From Mesorhizobium sp. YC-39 (GTDB lineage: Bacteria > Pseudomonadota > Alphaproteobacteria > Rhizobiales > Rhizobiaceae), in contig NZ_JAOWPS010000001.1 in the NCBI RefSeq assembly GCF_025753795.1, positions 682,001 to 746,000 of the forward strand: DNA of 64,000 nucleotides. The letters are read 5' to 3'. The notes below the pieces were generated by a model. The model made no database searches and was not told where the DNA came from. It saw only the letters and a list, made by a program, of their open reading frames with translations. Every line of letters begins with the position of its first letter. Within the stretch, counting starts at the first letter, position 1. Positions 1 through 8,182 of this stretch are shown here, piece by piece. A program made the translations under genes and the position numbers.

Positions 1-366
1 GTTGCGAGGATAGTTGATGCCTTGCCCGGGCGCGGTGATGAAAGCGTGCGGCTCGCCGGGGCCGTCCTTGCCGTCATGGCAGACGATAACCAGGAACGGG
101 CGCGGCGAAAGCGGGATGAAAGCCTGGCTGCCGAACGGATGGCGCTCGACCATGGTCAGCTTCAGCGGCAATTCGTAAGGCGTGCCGCGCACCATGGAGA
201 TCAGCACGCGCGCATTCGGGCCCTGGGCTTCGGCGGTGGCGAGATCGTGGTAGCGCTCGGCCTTGCCGCCATTGATCGGGTAGTGGTTGTCGCCGCCCAT
301 GTCGATGACGTCGCCGAATTCGGCAAAGCTTTCGCGGGTCAGCGGCCGGGCGACGATGCGGGTCAC
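1..366 (-). CDS. allA: Ureidoglycolate lyase AllA, 3' end beyond window
   Basis: Splits S-ureidoglycolate into glyoxylate and urea, the last step of allantoin breakdown in the cytosol. The 122 residues visible begin VTRIVARPLT and contain the family signatures VERHPFGSQAFIPL and APGQGINYPRN; the family is usually about 160-170 residues, so roughly 45 C-terminal residues lie outside the window. The start is taken as GTG at 366, which overlaps the stop of the upstream aminohydrolase gene in a GTGA arrangement, indicating translational coupling. Context (ureidoglycine aminohydrolase immediately upstream) fits the pathway order exactly. Family identity is firm; only the missing end is unknown. 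Confidence 0.93.
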   Translation of the reverse strand, partial: MTRIVARPLTRESFAEFGDVIDMGGDNHYPINGGKAERYHDLATAEAQGPNARVLISMVRGTPYELPLKLTMVERHPFGSQAFIPLSPRPFLVIVCHDGKDGPGEPHAFITAPGQGINYPRN

Positions 367-1226
367 CGCGTGTGACCCCCAACGCCCGCCCCGCCGAGCC
401 TGGCGTGCCGGTTGACGTCCTTGTAGAGCAGGTAACGGAATTTTCCGGGGCCACCGGCGTAGCAGGCCTGCGGGCAGAAGGCGCGCAGCCACATATAGTC
501 ACCGGCCTCGACCTCGACCCAGTCCTGGTTGAGCCGGTAGACCGCCTTGCCTTCCAGCACATAGAGGCCGTGCTCCATGACATGCGTCTCGGCGAAGGGG
601 ATAACGGCGCCGGGCTCCAGCGTGACGATGGTGACATGCATGTCGTGGCGCATGTCTTCGGGATCGACGAAGCGTGTCGTCGCCCAGCGGCCCTCGGTGC
701 CGGGCATCGGGCTCGGCGCAACATCCTGCTCATTGGTGAAGAAGGCTTGCGGCGTATCGAGGCCCGCGACCGCCTCATAGGCTTTGCGGATCCAGTGGAA
801 GCGCACAGCCGCCCCGCTTTCATTGCGCACTGTCCAGCCGCTTGCCGGCGGCAGGAAGGCAAAGCCGCCGGGCCTAAGCACGTGCCTTTTACCGGCAAGC
901 GAGACGCTGAGCTCGCCCTCGACCACGAACAGCACGCCTTCGGCGCCGGCATCCGGTTCCGGCCGCTCGCTGCCGCCGCCGGGCGCGACCTCGACGATAT
1001 ATTGCGAGAACGTCTCGGCAAATCCCGACAGCGGCCGCGCGATGACCCAGACCCTGGTCTTGTCCCAGAACGGCAAGGCGCTGGTGACGATATCCTGCAT
1101 CACCCCCCTGGGAATGACGGCATAGGCCTCGGTGAAGACGGCGCGGCCGGTCAAAAGCTCGCTCTGGCCGGGATGGCCGCCATGCGGCGCATAATAGGTT
1201 CGCTCGGGCATCCTGATCGTATCCAT
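363..1226 (-). CDS. allE: (S)-ureidoglycine aminohydrolase, bicupin
   Basis: Releases ammonia from S-ureidoglycine to give S-ureidoglycolate, the substrate of the AllA gene that follows. The 287-residue protein has two cupin halves (about residues 80-150 and 195-270). The C-terminal cupin holds E213, H215, H219 and Q253, whose spacing matches the manganese ligands known from the plant enzyme; this is the basis for choosing this function over a generic cupin. Start ATG at 1226 lies ten bases from the end of the PuuE-UraD fusion gene, so the three genes 2661 to 1 form one operon on the minus strand. Also called YlbA or UGHY. Confidence 0.93.
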   Translation of the reverse strand: MDTIRMPERTYYAPHGGHPGQSELLTGRAVFTEAYAVIPRGVMQDIVTSALPFWDKTRVWVIARPLSGFAETFSQYIVEVAPGGGSERPEPDAGAEGVLFVVEGELSVSLAGKRHVLRPGGFAFLPPASGWTVRNESGAAVRFHWIRKAYEAVAGLDTPQAFFTNEQDVAPSPMPGTEGRWATTRFVDPEDMRHDMHVTIVTLEPGAVIPFAETHVMEHGLYVLEGKAVYRLNQDWVEVEAGDYMWLRAFCPQACYAGGPGKFRYLLYKDVNRHARLGGAGVGGHTR

Positions 1227-1236
1227 GGTTTCAAAC

Positions 1237-2661
1237 CTATTGCGGCAGCATGTCTCTCAGCCGAAGCAGCGCAATGCGCTCGACCTGTTTGCAGGCGGCA
1301 TCGAATTCGGCGCCGCGGCTGTTGCCGATGCGCGTCTCGAATTCCGCCAGGATTTCTTGCTTGGTCTTTCCCTTCACCGCGATGATGAAGGGAAAGCCGA
1401 AAGTGGTGACGTAGGCGGCGTTGAGCTTGGAGAACAGTTCGCGCTCCTTGTCGGTCAGCGCATCGAGCCCGGCGGATGCTTGCTCTTTCGCCGACTCTGC
1501 CGTCAACCGCTTGGCCTTTGCCAGCTTGCCGGCAAGGTCCGGATGGGCGTTGAGCACCGCGAGCCGCTCTGCCTCTGTAGCCGCGCGGAAGACCCGGCAG
1601 AGCGCATTGTGCAGACCGCCGGCGCTGTCATGCGCCGGGCCGAGTTCCAGCTCATAGGCGCGCTCGGCGATCCAGGGCGAATGCTCGAACACACCACCGA
1701 AAGCATGGACGAAGGCCTCGAATTCCATTTTCGACGGGCGCAATGCCGCGGGCCGGTACGGATGCATCTCGCGCCAATGCCTGGCGATGTCGATGCGTCG
1801 CGCCAGCCACACCTTGTCGTGCGATTTGACGTAATCGACGAAGCGCTTCAGCGCCGCGACCCGACCCGGACGGCCGACGAGCCGGCAGTGCAGCCCGATA
1901 TTCATCATGCGCGGCCGCCCTTCTTTGCCCTCGGCATAGAGCGTGTCGAAACTGTCCTTCAGATAGGCAAAGAACTGGTCGCCAGAGTTGAAGCCTTGCG
2001 GCGTGGCGAAACGCATGTCGTTGGCGTCGAGCGTATAGGGGATGATAAGTTGCGGCTTTTCGGCTCCATCATGCTCGAACCAGTAGGGCAGCTCGTCGTC
2101 ATAGGTGTCCGACACATAATCGAAGCCGCCCTCCTCGGCCACCAGCCGCACCGTGTTGACCGAGGTGCGGCCGGTGTACCAGCCGGTTGGGCGCGCGCCG
2201 GTCACCTCGTAGTGCAGCTTGATCGCCTCTGCCAGGTCGCGGCGCTCGTCCTCTGGCGGATGGTCCCGGTAGTCGATCCATTTCAGCCCGTGCGAGGCGA
2301 TCTCCCAGCCGGCCTCCTGCATTGCCCCGACCTGGTCGGGCGAACGCGCCAACGCGGTGGCGACGCCGTAGCAGGTCACCGGCACTTGTGCCTCGGTGAA
2401 CAGGCGGTGGAGCCGCCAGAAACCGGCGCGGGCGCCATACTCGTAGATCGATTCCATGTTCCAGTGGCGCTGGCCGAGCCAAGGGGCAGCCCCCACGATC
2501 TCGGACAGGAAGGCTTCCGAGGCCTTGTCGCCATGCAGCACGCAGTTCTCGCCACCCTCCTCATAGTTGACGACGAATTGCACCGCCACATGCGCGCCGC
2601 CGGGCCATTTCGGATCGGGCGGATTGGGCCCATAGCCGCGCATGTCCCGTTCGTAACGCAT
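1237..2661 (-). CDS. puuE: Allantoinase PuuE fused to OHCU decarboxylase UraD
   Basis: Two consecutive purine enzymes in one 474-residue chain. Residues 1-300 are a PuuE-type allantoinase of the polysaccharide-deacetylase fold, a class known not to depend on metal; it opens S-allantoin to allantoate. Residues about 312-474 are 2-oxo-4-hydroxy-4-carboxy-5-ureidoimidazoline decarboxylase, with the catalytic motif HPDLAGK (H373), the SAKEQ glutamate (E393) and the GFPFI motif (422-426); it yields S-allantoin. The start is ATG 2661 (MRYERDMRGYG), preceded by AGGAG; an upstream in-frame ATG lacks homology. First gene of the minus-strand operon and divergent from uraH. The fusion would channel OHCU to allantoin to allantoate. 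Confidence 0.93.
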   Translation of the reverse strand: MRYERDMRGYGPNPPDPKWPGGAHVAVQFVVNYEEGGENCVLHGDKASEAFLSEIVGAAPWLGQRHWNMESIYEYGARAGFWRLHRLFTEAQVPVTCYGVATALARSPDQVGAMQEAGWEIASHGLKWIDYRDHPPEDERRDLAEAIKLHYEVTGARPTGWYTGRTSVNTVRLVAEEGGFDYVSDTYDDELPYWFEHDGAEKPQLIIPYTLDANDMRFATPQGFNSGDQFFAYLKDSFDTLYAEGKEGRPRMMNIGLHCRLVGRPGRVAALKRFVDYVKSHDKVWLARRIDIARHWREMHPYRPAALRPSKMEFEAFVHAFGGVFEHSPWIAERAYELELGPAHDSAGGLHNALCRVFRAATEAERLAVLNAHPDLAGKLAKAKRLTAESAKEQASAGLDALTDKERELFSKLNAAYVTTFGFPFIIAVKGKTKQEILAEFETRIGNSRGAEFDAACKQVERIALLRLRDMLPQ

Positions 2662-2835
2662 TGTCGCTCCTGCCGGATGTTGTGATGAGGATAGTCGAAA
2701 GGGTTGCTTGCGCATTCCCCCGAAAATTTTTGAAAGTGTTTTTGTCGGGCTCCGCTCGACCGGGACTTATGCATCGCCTTTAATTGGCGCACAATTCATC
2801 ACTATGTTCGATTGTACCGAGATGGGAGGCGGCCA
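2662..2835. promoter_or_regulatory. Divergent promoter region of puuE-uraD and uraH
   Basis: This 174-base AT-richer gap separates the minus-strand allantoin operon from the plus-strand uraH-xdh operon, so promoters for both should lie here. At 2725-2737 it contains AATTTTTGAAAGT, nearly the same as a site in the LysR-puuD divergent gap (11478-11493). No clean -35/-10 pair is obvious. Regulation by the LysR protein encoded at 10507-11427 is an inference from the shared motif. Confidence 0.45.
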
Positions 2836-3210
2836 GTGGCAGAAACGTCGAAAGCCGATGGCGGGCGTCTGACGACCCATGTTCTCGACACCGCGACCGG
2901 CCGCCCGGCGGCAGGCCTGTCGATTGCACTCTACCGTCTCGACGGCGATACGCGCACGCATCTGAAGACAGTGGTGACCAATAATGACGGCCGCTGCGAC
3001 GCACCGCTGCTTGCCGGCGCTGACTTCCGCAACGGCGAGTACGAGCTGGTCTTTGCCGCCGGCGACTATCTGCGCCGTCAGGGAGCAAAACTGCCGGAGC
3101 CGGCCTTTCTCGACAGCGTGCCGATCCGCTTCGGCATGGCCGAGCCGGTGCACTATCATGTTCCGCTGCTGATCTCGCCCTACGGTTATTCTACCTACAG
3201 GGGGAGCTGA
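2836..3210 (+). CDS. uraH: 5-hydroxyisourate hydrolase UraH
   Basis: Hydrolyses 5-hydroxyisourate, the product of urate oxidation, to OHCU. It is a transthyretin-like protein of 124 residues ending in the diagnostic YRGS tetrapeptide (121-124). The expected active-site residues are present: H15 in THVLD, R53, and the histidine pair H106/H108 in HYHVP. The start is taken as GTG 2836 because GGAGG sits six bases upstream; an in-frame ATG at 2812 has no such site and would add eight residues. Three bases separate its stop from the xdhA start, so it leads the uraH-xdhA-xdhB operon. No secretion signal, so cytosolic. Confidence 0.95.
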   Translation: MAETSKADGGRLTTHVLDTATGRPAAGLSIALYRLDGDTRTHLKTVVTNNDGRCDAPLLAGADFRNGEYELVFAAGDYLRRQGAKLPEPAFLDSVPIRFGMAEPVHYHVPLLISPYGYSTYRGS

Positions 3211-3213
3211 GAG

Positions 3214-4695
3214 GTGGCCAAAGTCAGAATCCGCAACGAGATACGCTTCATCCTGAACGGTGAGGATGTGGCGCTGACGACTGTCGCACCCGACGCGACC
3301 TTGCTCGACTGGCTCAGACTCAACCGTGCGCTACGCGGCACCAAGGAAGGCTGCGCCGAAGGCGATTGCGGCGCCTGCACTGTGCTGGTCGGCAGGTTTT
3401 CGGCCGGCAGGCTGATCTATGAGAGCGTCAATGCCTGCATCCGCTTTCTCGGTTCGCTCGACGGCACCCATGTCGTCACCGTTGAGCATCTGCGCTGCGA
3501 TGGAGACAGGCTGCACCCCGTGCAGCAGGCAATGGTCGATTTCCATGGCTCGCAATGCGGCTTTTGCACGCCGGGCTTCGTCATGTCGCTCTACGCGCTA
3601 TGGATGCGCTCGCCGGAGCCGTCGGATGCGGCCATCGAAAAGGCGCTGCAGGGCAATCTCTGCCGTTGCACCGGCTACGAGGCGATCGTGCGGGCGGCAC
3701 GAGCCATCTCCAGCTACGGCAAGGCGGCCAAGGATCCGCTGGCGGCGGAACGCAAGGCAATCATGATCAGGCTCGCGGCGATGAGGGACGGGTCGCGCGT
3801 CGAGATCGGCGCAGGCAAGCAGCGGCTGGTCGTGCCGGCCGACGCCGACGATCTGGCCAGCGTGCTCGACAAGGAGCCAGGCGCCACCATCATCGCCGGT
3901 TCGACCGATGTCGGCCTTTGGGTGACCAAGCATATGCGCGATATTGCGCCGGCGATCTTCATCGGCAATCTCGAAGGGCTGTGCACGATTTCCGAGGAGA
4001 ACGGCGTCATTTCGATCGGCGCCGGCGTTACCTACAGCGACGCCTTCGCGCTGCTGTCAAAGCGCATCCCGGCGCTCGGCCCGCTGTTCGACCGCATCGG
4101 CGGCGATCAGGTGCGCAACATGGGCACGATCGGCGGCAACATCGCCAACGGCTCGCCCATCGGCGACACGCCGCCGCCGCTGATCGCGCTCGGGGCGCAG
4201 CTCACATTGCGTCGCGGCAAGAAGCGGCGGACGATCCCGCTCGAAGATTTCTTCATCGCCTATGGCAAGCAGGACCGGCTATCAGGCGAATTCGTCGAGG
4301 CCGTGCATGTGCCGGTGCCGGCCAAGGGCACAAAGTTTGCCGTCTACAAGATCACCAAGCGCCGCGACGAGGATATCACCGCGGCCCTCGGCGCCTTCTG
4401 CCTGACGCTAGCCAAGGACGGCAGCGTGGCCGATATCCGCATCGCCTACGGCGGCATGGCGGCAACACCGAAGCGGGCTTTCGCGGTCGAGAAGGCATTG
4501 CTCGGCAAACCGTGGACGGAGGCAACCGTAGAAGCCGCGATGGCTGAATACGCCAGGGACTTCACGCCGCTTACCGACATGCGGGCAAGTGCTGAATACC
4601 GGGCGCTGGCGGCGCGCAATCTTCTTCTGCGCTTCTTTGCCGAGACCACCGGCACCAAGGCGCCGATCCAGGTTTCAAGATACGAGGCGGCGTGA
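3214..4695 (+). CDS. xdhA: Xanthine dehydrogenase small subunit XdhA
   Basis: Iron-sulfur and FAD subunit of xanthine dehydrogenase, which passes electrons from the molybdenum centre to NAD. The 493-residue chain has a plant-type [2Fe-2S] domain (C47, C52, C55, C75), a second [2Fe-2S] helical domain (C115, C118, C150, C152) and, from about residue 190, an FAD-binding domain with TIIAGSTD and the GGDQVRNMGTIGGN loop. Start is GTG 3214 with GGGGAG upstream. The gene is followed after 36 bases by xdhB, the Moco subunit with which it forms an (AB)2 enzyme. Confidence 0.96.
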   Translation: MAKVRIRNEIRFILNGEDVALTTVAPDATLLDWLRLNRALRGTKEGCAEGDCGACTVLVGRFSAGRLIYESVNACIRFLGSLDGTHVVTVEHLRCDGDRLHPVQQAMVDFHGSQCGFCTPGFVMSLYALWMRSPEPSDAAIEKALQGNLCRCTGYEAIVRAARAISSYGKAAKDPLAAERKAIMIRLAAMRDGSRVEIGAGKQRLVVPADADDLASVLDKEPGATIIAGSTDVGLWVTKHMRDIAPAIFIGNLEGLCTISEENGVISIGAGVTYSDAFALLSKRIPALGPLFDRIGGDQVRNMGTIGGNIANGSPIGDTPPPLIALGAQLTLRRGKKRRTIPLEDFFIAYGKQDRLSGEFVEAVHVPVPAKGTKFAVYKITKRRDEDITAALGAFCLTLAKDGSVADIRIAYGGMAATPKRAFAVEKALLGKPWTEATVEAAMAEYARDFTPLTDMRASAEYRALAARNLLLRFFAETTGTKAPIQVSRYEAA

Positions 4696-4731
4696 GATGG
4701 CAACGATGATGTTGAAGGCCGGGGTTGTTCA

Positions 4732-7068
4732 ATGACCAAGCACACCCCCAACCTCAAAGCGCAGAAGATCAAGGGCGGCGTCGCCACCGACCAGCGCCAT
4801 GATTCCGCGCACAAGCATGTCAGTGGCACCGCCATCTATATCGACGACATGCCGGAACCGGCAGGCACGCTGCATGGCTGCCTCGGGCTTTCCAGTGCCA
4901 CGCACGCCACAATCACGAAGATGGACCTGTCGGCGGTGCGCGCCGCCCCCGGCGTCGTCGACGTGCTCACGGCCAAGGATGTACCCGGCGAGAACGACAT
5001 TTCGCCGACCGGCCGTCACGACGAGCCGGTGCTCGCCGACGGCAAGGTGCAGTTCTACGGCCAGCCGATCTTCTGCGTCATCGCCGAGACGCGCGAACAG
5101 GCGCGCCGCGCCACCAGGCTGGCCAAGGTCGAGTACAAGGAACTCTCTTTTGTCACCGACATTGGCGAACTCGATCCCCGAAAGGACAAACTCGTCACGC
5201 CGCCTCTGACGCTGAAGCGCGGCGATGCCGCCGCGGCGATCAAGGCGGCACCGCGCCGGCTCAAGGGAAAGATGCGCATCGGCGGCCAGGAGCATTTCTA
5301 TCTCGAAGGCCATATCGCCATGGCCATTCCCGGCGAGGACCAGGATGTCACCATCTATTCCTCGACCCAGCATCCGAGCGAAGTCCAGCATATGGTCAGC
5401 CACGCGCTCGGCGTGCCGAGCAACGCCATCACGGTGGAAATCCGCCGCATGGGCGGCGGCTTCGGCGGCAAGGAAACGCAAGGCAACCAGTTCGCCGCGC
5501 TCGCCGCAATAGCTGCCAAACGGCACCACCGCGCGGTAAAAATCCGGCCCGACCGCGACGACGACATGATCGCCACCGGCAAGCGCCACGATTTTCTCGT
5601 CGACTACGAGGTTGGCTTTGACGACGATGGCAACATCCTCGGCGTCGACTTCATGTTCGCGGCGCGCTGCGGCTTCTCGTCGGACCTGTCCGGCCCGGTC
5701 ACTGACCGCGCCCTGTTCCACTGCGATAACACCTATTTCTGGCCGGCGGTGCATGCGCAGTCGGCGCCGCTTTACACCAACACTGTGTCCAACACCGCCT
5801 TCCGCGGCTTCGGCGGCCCGCAAGGCATGGTCGGCGCCGAGCGCGTCATCGACGAGGTCGCCTTTGCCGTCGGCAAGGACCCGCTCGAAATCCGCAAGCA
5901 GAACTTTTACGGCACGAGTGATCGCAACATCACGCCCTATCACCAGACGGTCGAGGACAACATCATCCACCGCATCGTCGCCGAGCTGGAGGCCAGCTCG
6001 GATTATACACGTCGTCGCCGGACCATCGAAGCCTTCAACGCTAACAGCCGCTTCATCAAGCGCGGCCTGGCGCTGACGCCGGTCAAGTTCGGCATCTCGT
6101 TTACCGCCACGCATTACAACCAGGCCGGCGCGCTTGTGCATGTCTACACCGATGGTTCGGTACATCTGAACCATGGCGGCACCGAGATGGGGCAGGGCCT
6201 CTACCTCAAGGTGGCACAAGTGGTGGCGGAAGAGTTCCAGATCGATCTCGACCAGGTCAAGATCACCGCCACGACCACCGGCAAGGTGCCGAACACCTCG
6301 GCCACCGCCGCGTCCTCCGGCTCCGACCTCAATGGCATGGCGGCGCAGAACGCTGCCCGGCAGATCAAGGATCGGCTGACCGATTTCGCCGCCGAAAAAT
6401 ACCAGGTGCCGCGCGATCAGGTGCTGTTCCTGCCCAACCGGGTGCGCATCGGCAATCAGGAAATCTCCTTCGCCGATCTCGTCAAGCAGGCCTATATGGC
6501 CCGTATCCAGCTATCGGCTGCGGGCTTCTACAAGACGCCGAAAATCCACTGGAACCGCGACAAGGGCCAAGGCCGCCCCTTCTATTATTTCGCCTATGGT
6601 GCCTCATGCTCGGAAGTGTCGGTCGACACGCTGACCGGCGAATACATGGTCGAACGCACCGACATATTGCACGAGACCGGCCGCTCGCTGAACCGCGCCA
6701 TCGACCTCGGCCAGGTCGAAGGCGGCTTCATTCAGGGCATGGGCTGGCTGACGACGGAGGAACTTTGGTGGGACGCCAAGGGCCGGTTGCGCACCCATGC
6801 GCCGTCGACCTACAAGATCCCCCTGGCCTCGGACCGGCCGAAGATCTTCAACGTCACGCTGGCCGACTGGCCGGAAGCGCATGAACCGACCGTGCATCGC
6901 TCCAAGGCCGTCGGCGAGCCGCCGTTCCCGCTCGGCATGTCGGTGCTACATGCGCTGTCGGACGCGGTGGCGAGTGTTGCCGATCATAAGGTGTGCCCAC
7001 GCCTCGACGCACCAGCGACGCCGGAACAGGTGCTGATGGCGATCGAGCGGCTGAAGGCCAGGGCCTGA
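4732..7068 (+). CDS. xdhB: Xanthine dehydrogenase molybdenum subunit XdhB
   Basis: Catalytic subunit hydroxylating hypoxanthine and xanthine to urate at a molybdopterin centre. The 778 residues show the Moco-binding motif GGGFGGKET (near residue 241), RGFGGPQG, GGTEMGQGLYLK and, near the C-terminus, KAVGEPPFPLG, whose glutamate (about residue 729) is the catalytic base of the family. Length and motif order match bacterial XdhB. It follows xdhA and precedes xdhC, the dedicated maturation chaperone, so all three are likely one transcript. Confidence 0.96.
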   Translation: MTKHTPNLKAQKIKGGVATDQRHDSAHKHVSGTAIYIDDMPEPAGTLHGCLGLSSATHATITKMDLSAVRAAPGVVDVLTAKDVPGENDISPTGRHDEPVLADGKVQFYGQPIFCVIAETREQARRATRLAKVEYKELSFVTDIGELDPRKDKLVTPPLTLKRGDAAAAIKAAPRRLKGKMRIGGQEHFYLEGHIAMAIPGEDQDVTIYSSTQHPSEVQHMVSHALGVPSNAITVEIRRMGGGFGGKETQGNQFAALAAIAAKRHHRAVKIRPDRDDDMIATGKRHDFLVDYEVGFDDDGNILGVDFMFAARCGFSSDLSGPVTDRALFHCDNTYFWPAVHAQSAPLYTNTVSNTAFRGFGGPQGMVGAERVIDEVAFAVGKDPLEIRKQNFYGTSDRNITPYHQTVEDNIIHRIVAELEASSDYTRRRRTIEAFNANSRFIKRGLALTPVKFGISFTATHYNQAGALVHVYTDGSVHLNHGGTEMGQGLYLKVAQVVAEEFQIDLDQVKITATTTGKVPNTSATAASSGSDLNGMAAQNAARQIKDRLTDFAAEKYQVPRDQVLFLPNRVRIGNQEISFADLVKQAYMARIQLSAAGFYKTPKIHWNRDKGQGRPFYYFAYGASCSEVSVDTLTGEYMVERTDILHETGRSLNRAIDLGQVEGGFIQGMGWLTTEELWWDAKGRLRTHAPSTYKIPLASDRPKIFNVTLADWPEAHEPTVHRSKAVGEPPFPLGMSVLHALSDAVASVADHKVCPRLDAPATPEQVLMAIERLKARA

Positions 7069-7137
7069 CTCCGGCAAGAACGTGCAAATCAGGCCGAAAA
7101 ACTCTATATTTCCCAGAGTTCCCAGTTGGGAATGCAG

Positions 7138-8118
7138 ATGATGAACTCGAAAGTGCAAAGCCTGAAAGACTTCCTTGCCGGCCAGGGCCGGGTCGCGCTG
7201 GTCGAAGTGGCGGCGACCAAGGGCTCGACGCCGCGCGAGAAGGGCGCCTTCATGCTGGTCTCGGCATCGGCGGCATTGGGCACGATCGGTGGCGGTCAGC
7301 TGGAATACATGGCGATCGACAAGGCGCGGCAGCTGCTTTTCTCCTCCCTCGAGATGGCCGCGAAGCGGCCAGAGGGTGTCATCGCAGAAGGCACCGCCAG
7401 AACGTCGAGCCCAGTCGACCCGACCCCACCCGACGGCTTCGCCGCCACCCTCCCCTCAAGGGGGAGGGATACTTGCGCTACGCTCGACATTCCGCTCGGG
7501 CCGGAAATCGGCCAATGCTGCGGTGGCAGGGTCGAGGTGTCGATACGGCAGCTCGACGCGGGCATGGAGGCCGCGCTCATCCGCAACGCCGAAGCCGAGG
7601 AGGCGCATCTGCCTCACGTCTACCTCTTTGGCGGCGGCCATGTCGGTCAGGCACTGGCCTCGGCACTCGCCCTTTTGCCGGTGCATGCCATCGTTGTCGA
7701 GACTCGCGCGGATGCGCTGGAAGGCATGCCGGAAACGGTCGAGACCAAGCTGACGCCGATGCCAGAGGCCGTGGTGCGCGAGGCGCCGGCAGGATCTGCC
7801 TTCGCCATCCTCACCCACGACCACGCTCTCGATTTCCTGATCGTCGCCGAGGCGCTGAAGCGCAACGATACCGCCTATGTCGGCATGATCGGCTCGAAGA
7901 CCAAGAAAGCGACGTTCAGAAACTGGTTCCTGAAGTCAGCGGAAGGCAACGAGGCGGAATTCGCTCGCCTCGTCTCGCCGATCGGCGGCGATGCGGTCAA
8001 GGACAAGCGCCCGGAAGTGATCGCCGCGCTCGCCGCCGCCGAGATCATGACGGCGCTGGTCTCCCATAGCGCTTCGCCGTCGGCATCGGCCTTCCACGGA
8101 AAGGCGATGGCCGAGTAA
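7138..8118 (+). CDS. xdhC: Xanthine dehydrogenase maturation protein XdhC, with inserted segment
   Basis: Binds molybdenum cofactor, promotes its sulfuration and inserts it into XdhB. N-terminal motifs VALVEVAATKGSTPRE and GTIGGGQLEY and the cysteine motif GPEIGQCCGGRVEV identify XdhC; the C-terminal half is the NAD(P)-like domain with FGGGHVGQALA and a GMIGSKTKK motif. Between GGGQLEYMAIDKAR and LDIPLGPEIG there are about 40 extra residues rich in Pro, Ser, Thr and Arg, coded by a palindromic repeat (see 7417-7470) that keeps the frame. Start is ATG 7138, six bases after GGGA; 7141 is possible. The core motifs are intact, so the protein is probably functional. Confidence 0.93.
   Translation: MMNSKVQSLKDFLAGQGRVALVEVAATKGSTPREKGAFMLVSASAALGTIGGGQLEYMAIDKARQLLFSSLEMAAKRPEGVIAEGTARTSSPVDPTPPDGFAATLPSRGRDTCATLDIPLGPEIGQCCGGRVEVSIRQLDAGMEAALIRNAEAEEAHLPHVYLFGGGHVGQALASALALLPVHAIVVETRADALEGMPETVETKLTPMPEAVVREAPAGSAFAILTHDHALDFLIVAEALKRNDTAYVGMIGSKTKKATFRNWFLKSAEGNEAEFARLVSPIGGDAVKDKRPEVIAALAAAEIMTALVSHSASPSASAFHGKAMAE
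7417..7470. repeat. Palindromic repeat element inside xdhC
   Basis: A C-rich stretch containing CCCACCCGACGGCTTCGCCG runs into a perfect hairpin, CCCTCCCC (7448-7455), loop TCAAG, GGGGAGGG (7461-7468). Its base composition and hairpin are like intergenic repeats common in rhizobial genomes, but here it lies within a reading frame and adds residues absent from other XdhC proteins that I know. Element borders are uncertain. Confidence 0.7.
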
Positions 8119-8182
8119 CCTCGATTATTTAGCCGGGTTTTTATGAGCCAGCGGCGGAGGATGTCGGCGCACTTGTGCGCCC

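Noticed and set aside
1225..2685. A 486-codon plus-strand frame opposite the PuuE-UraD fusion
   Set aside because: Shadow frame; the minus strand has the catalytic motifs of both enzymes.
4729..6219. A 496-codon minus-strand frame opposite xdhB
   Set aside because: Mirror of the codon bias of xdhB; no domain is visible.
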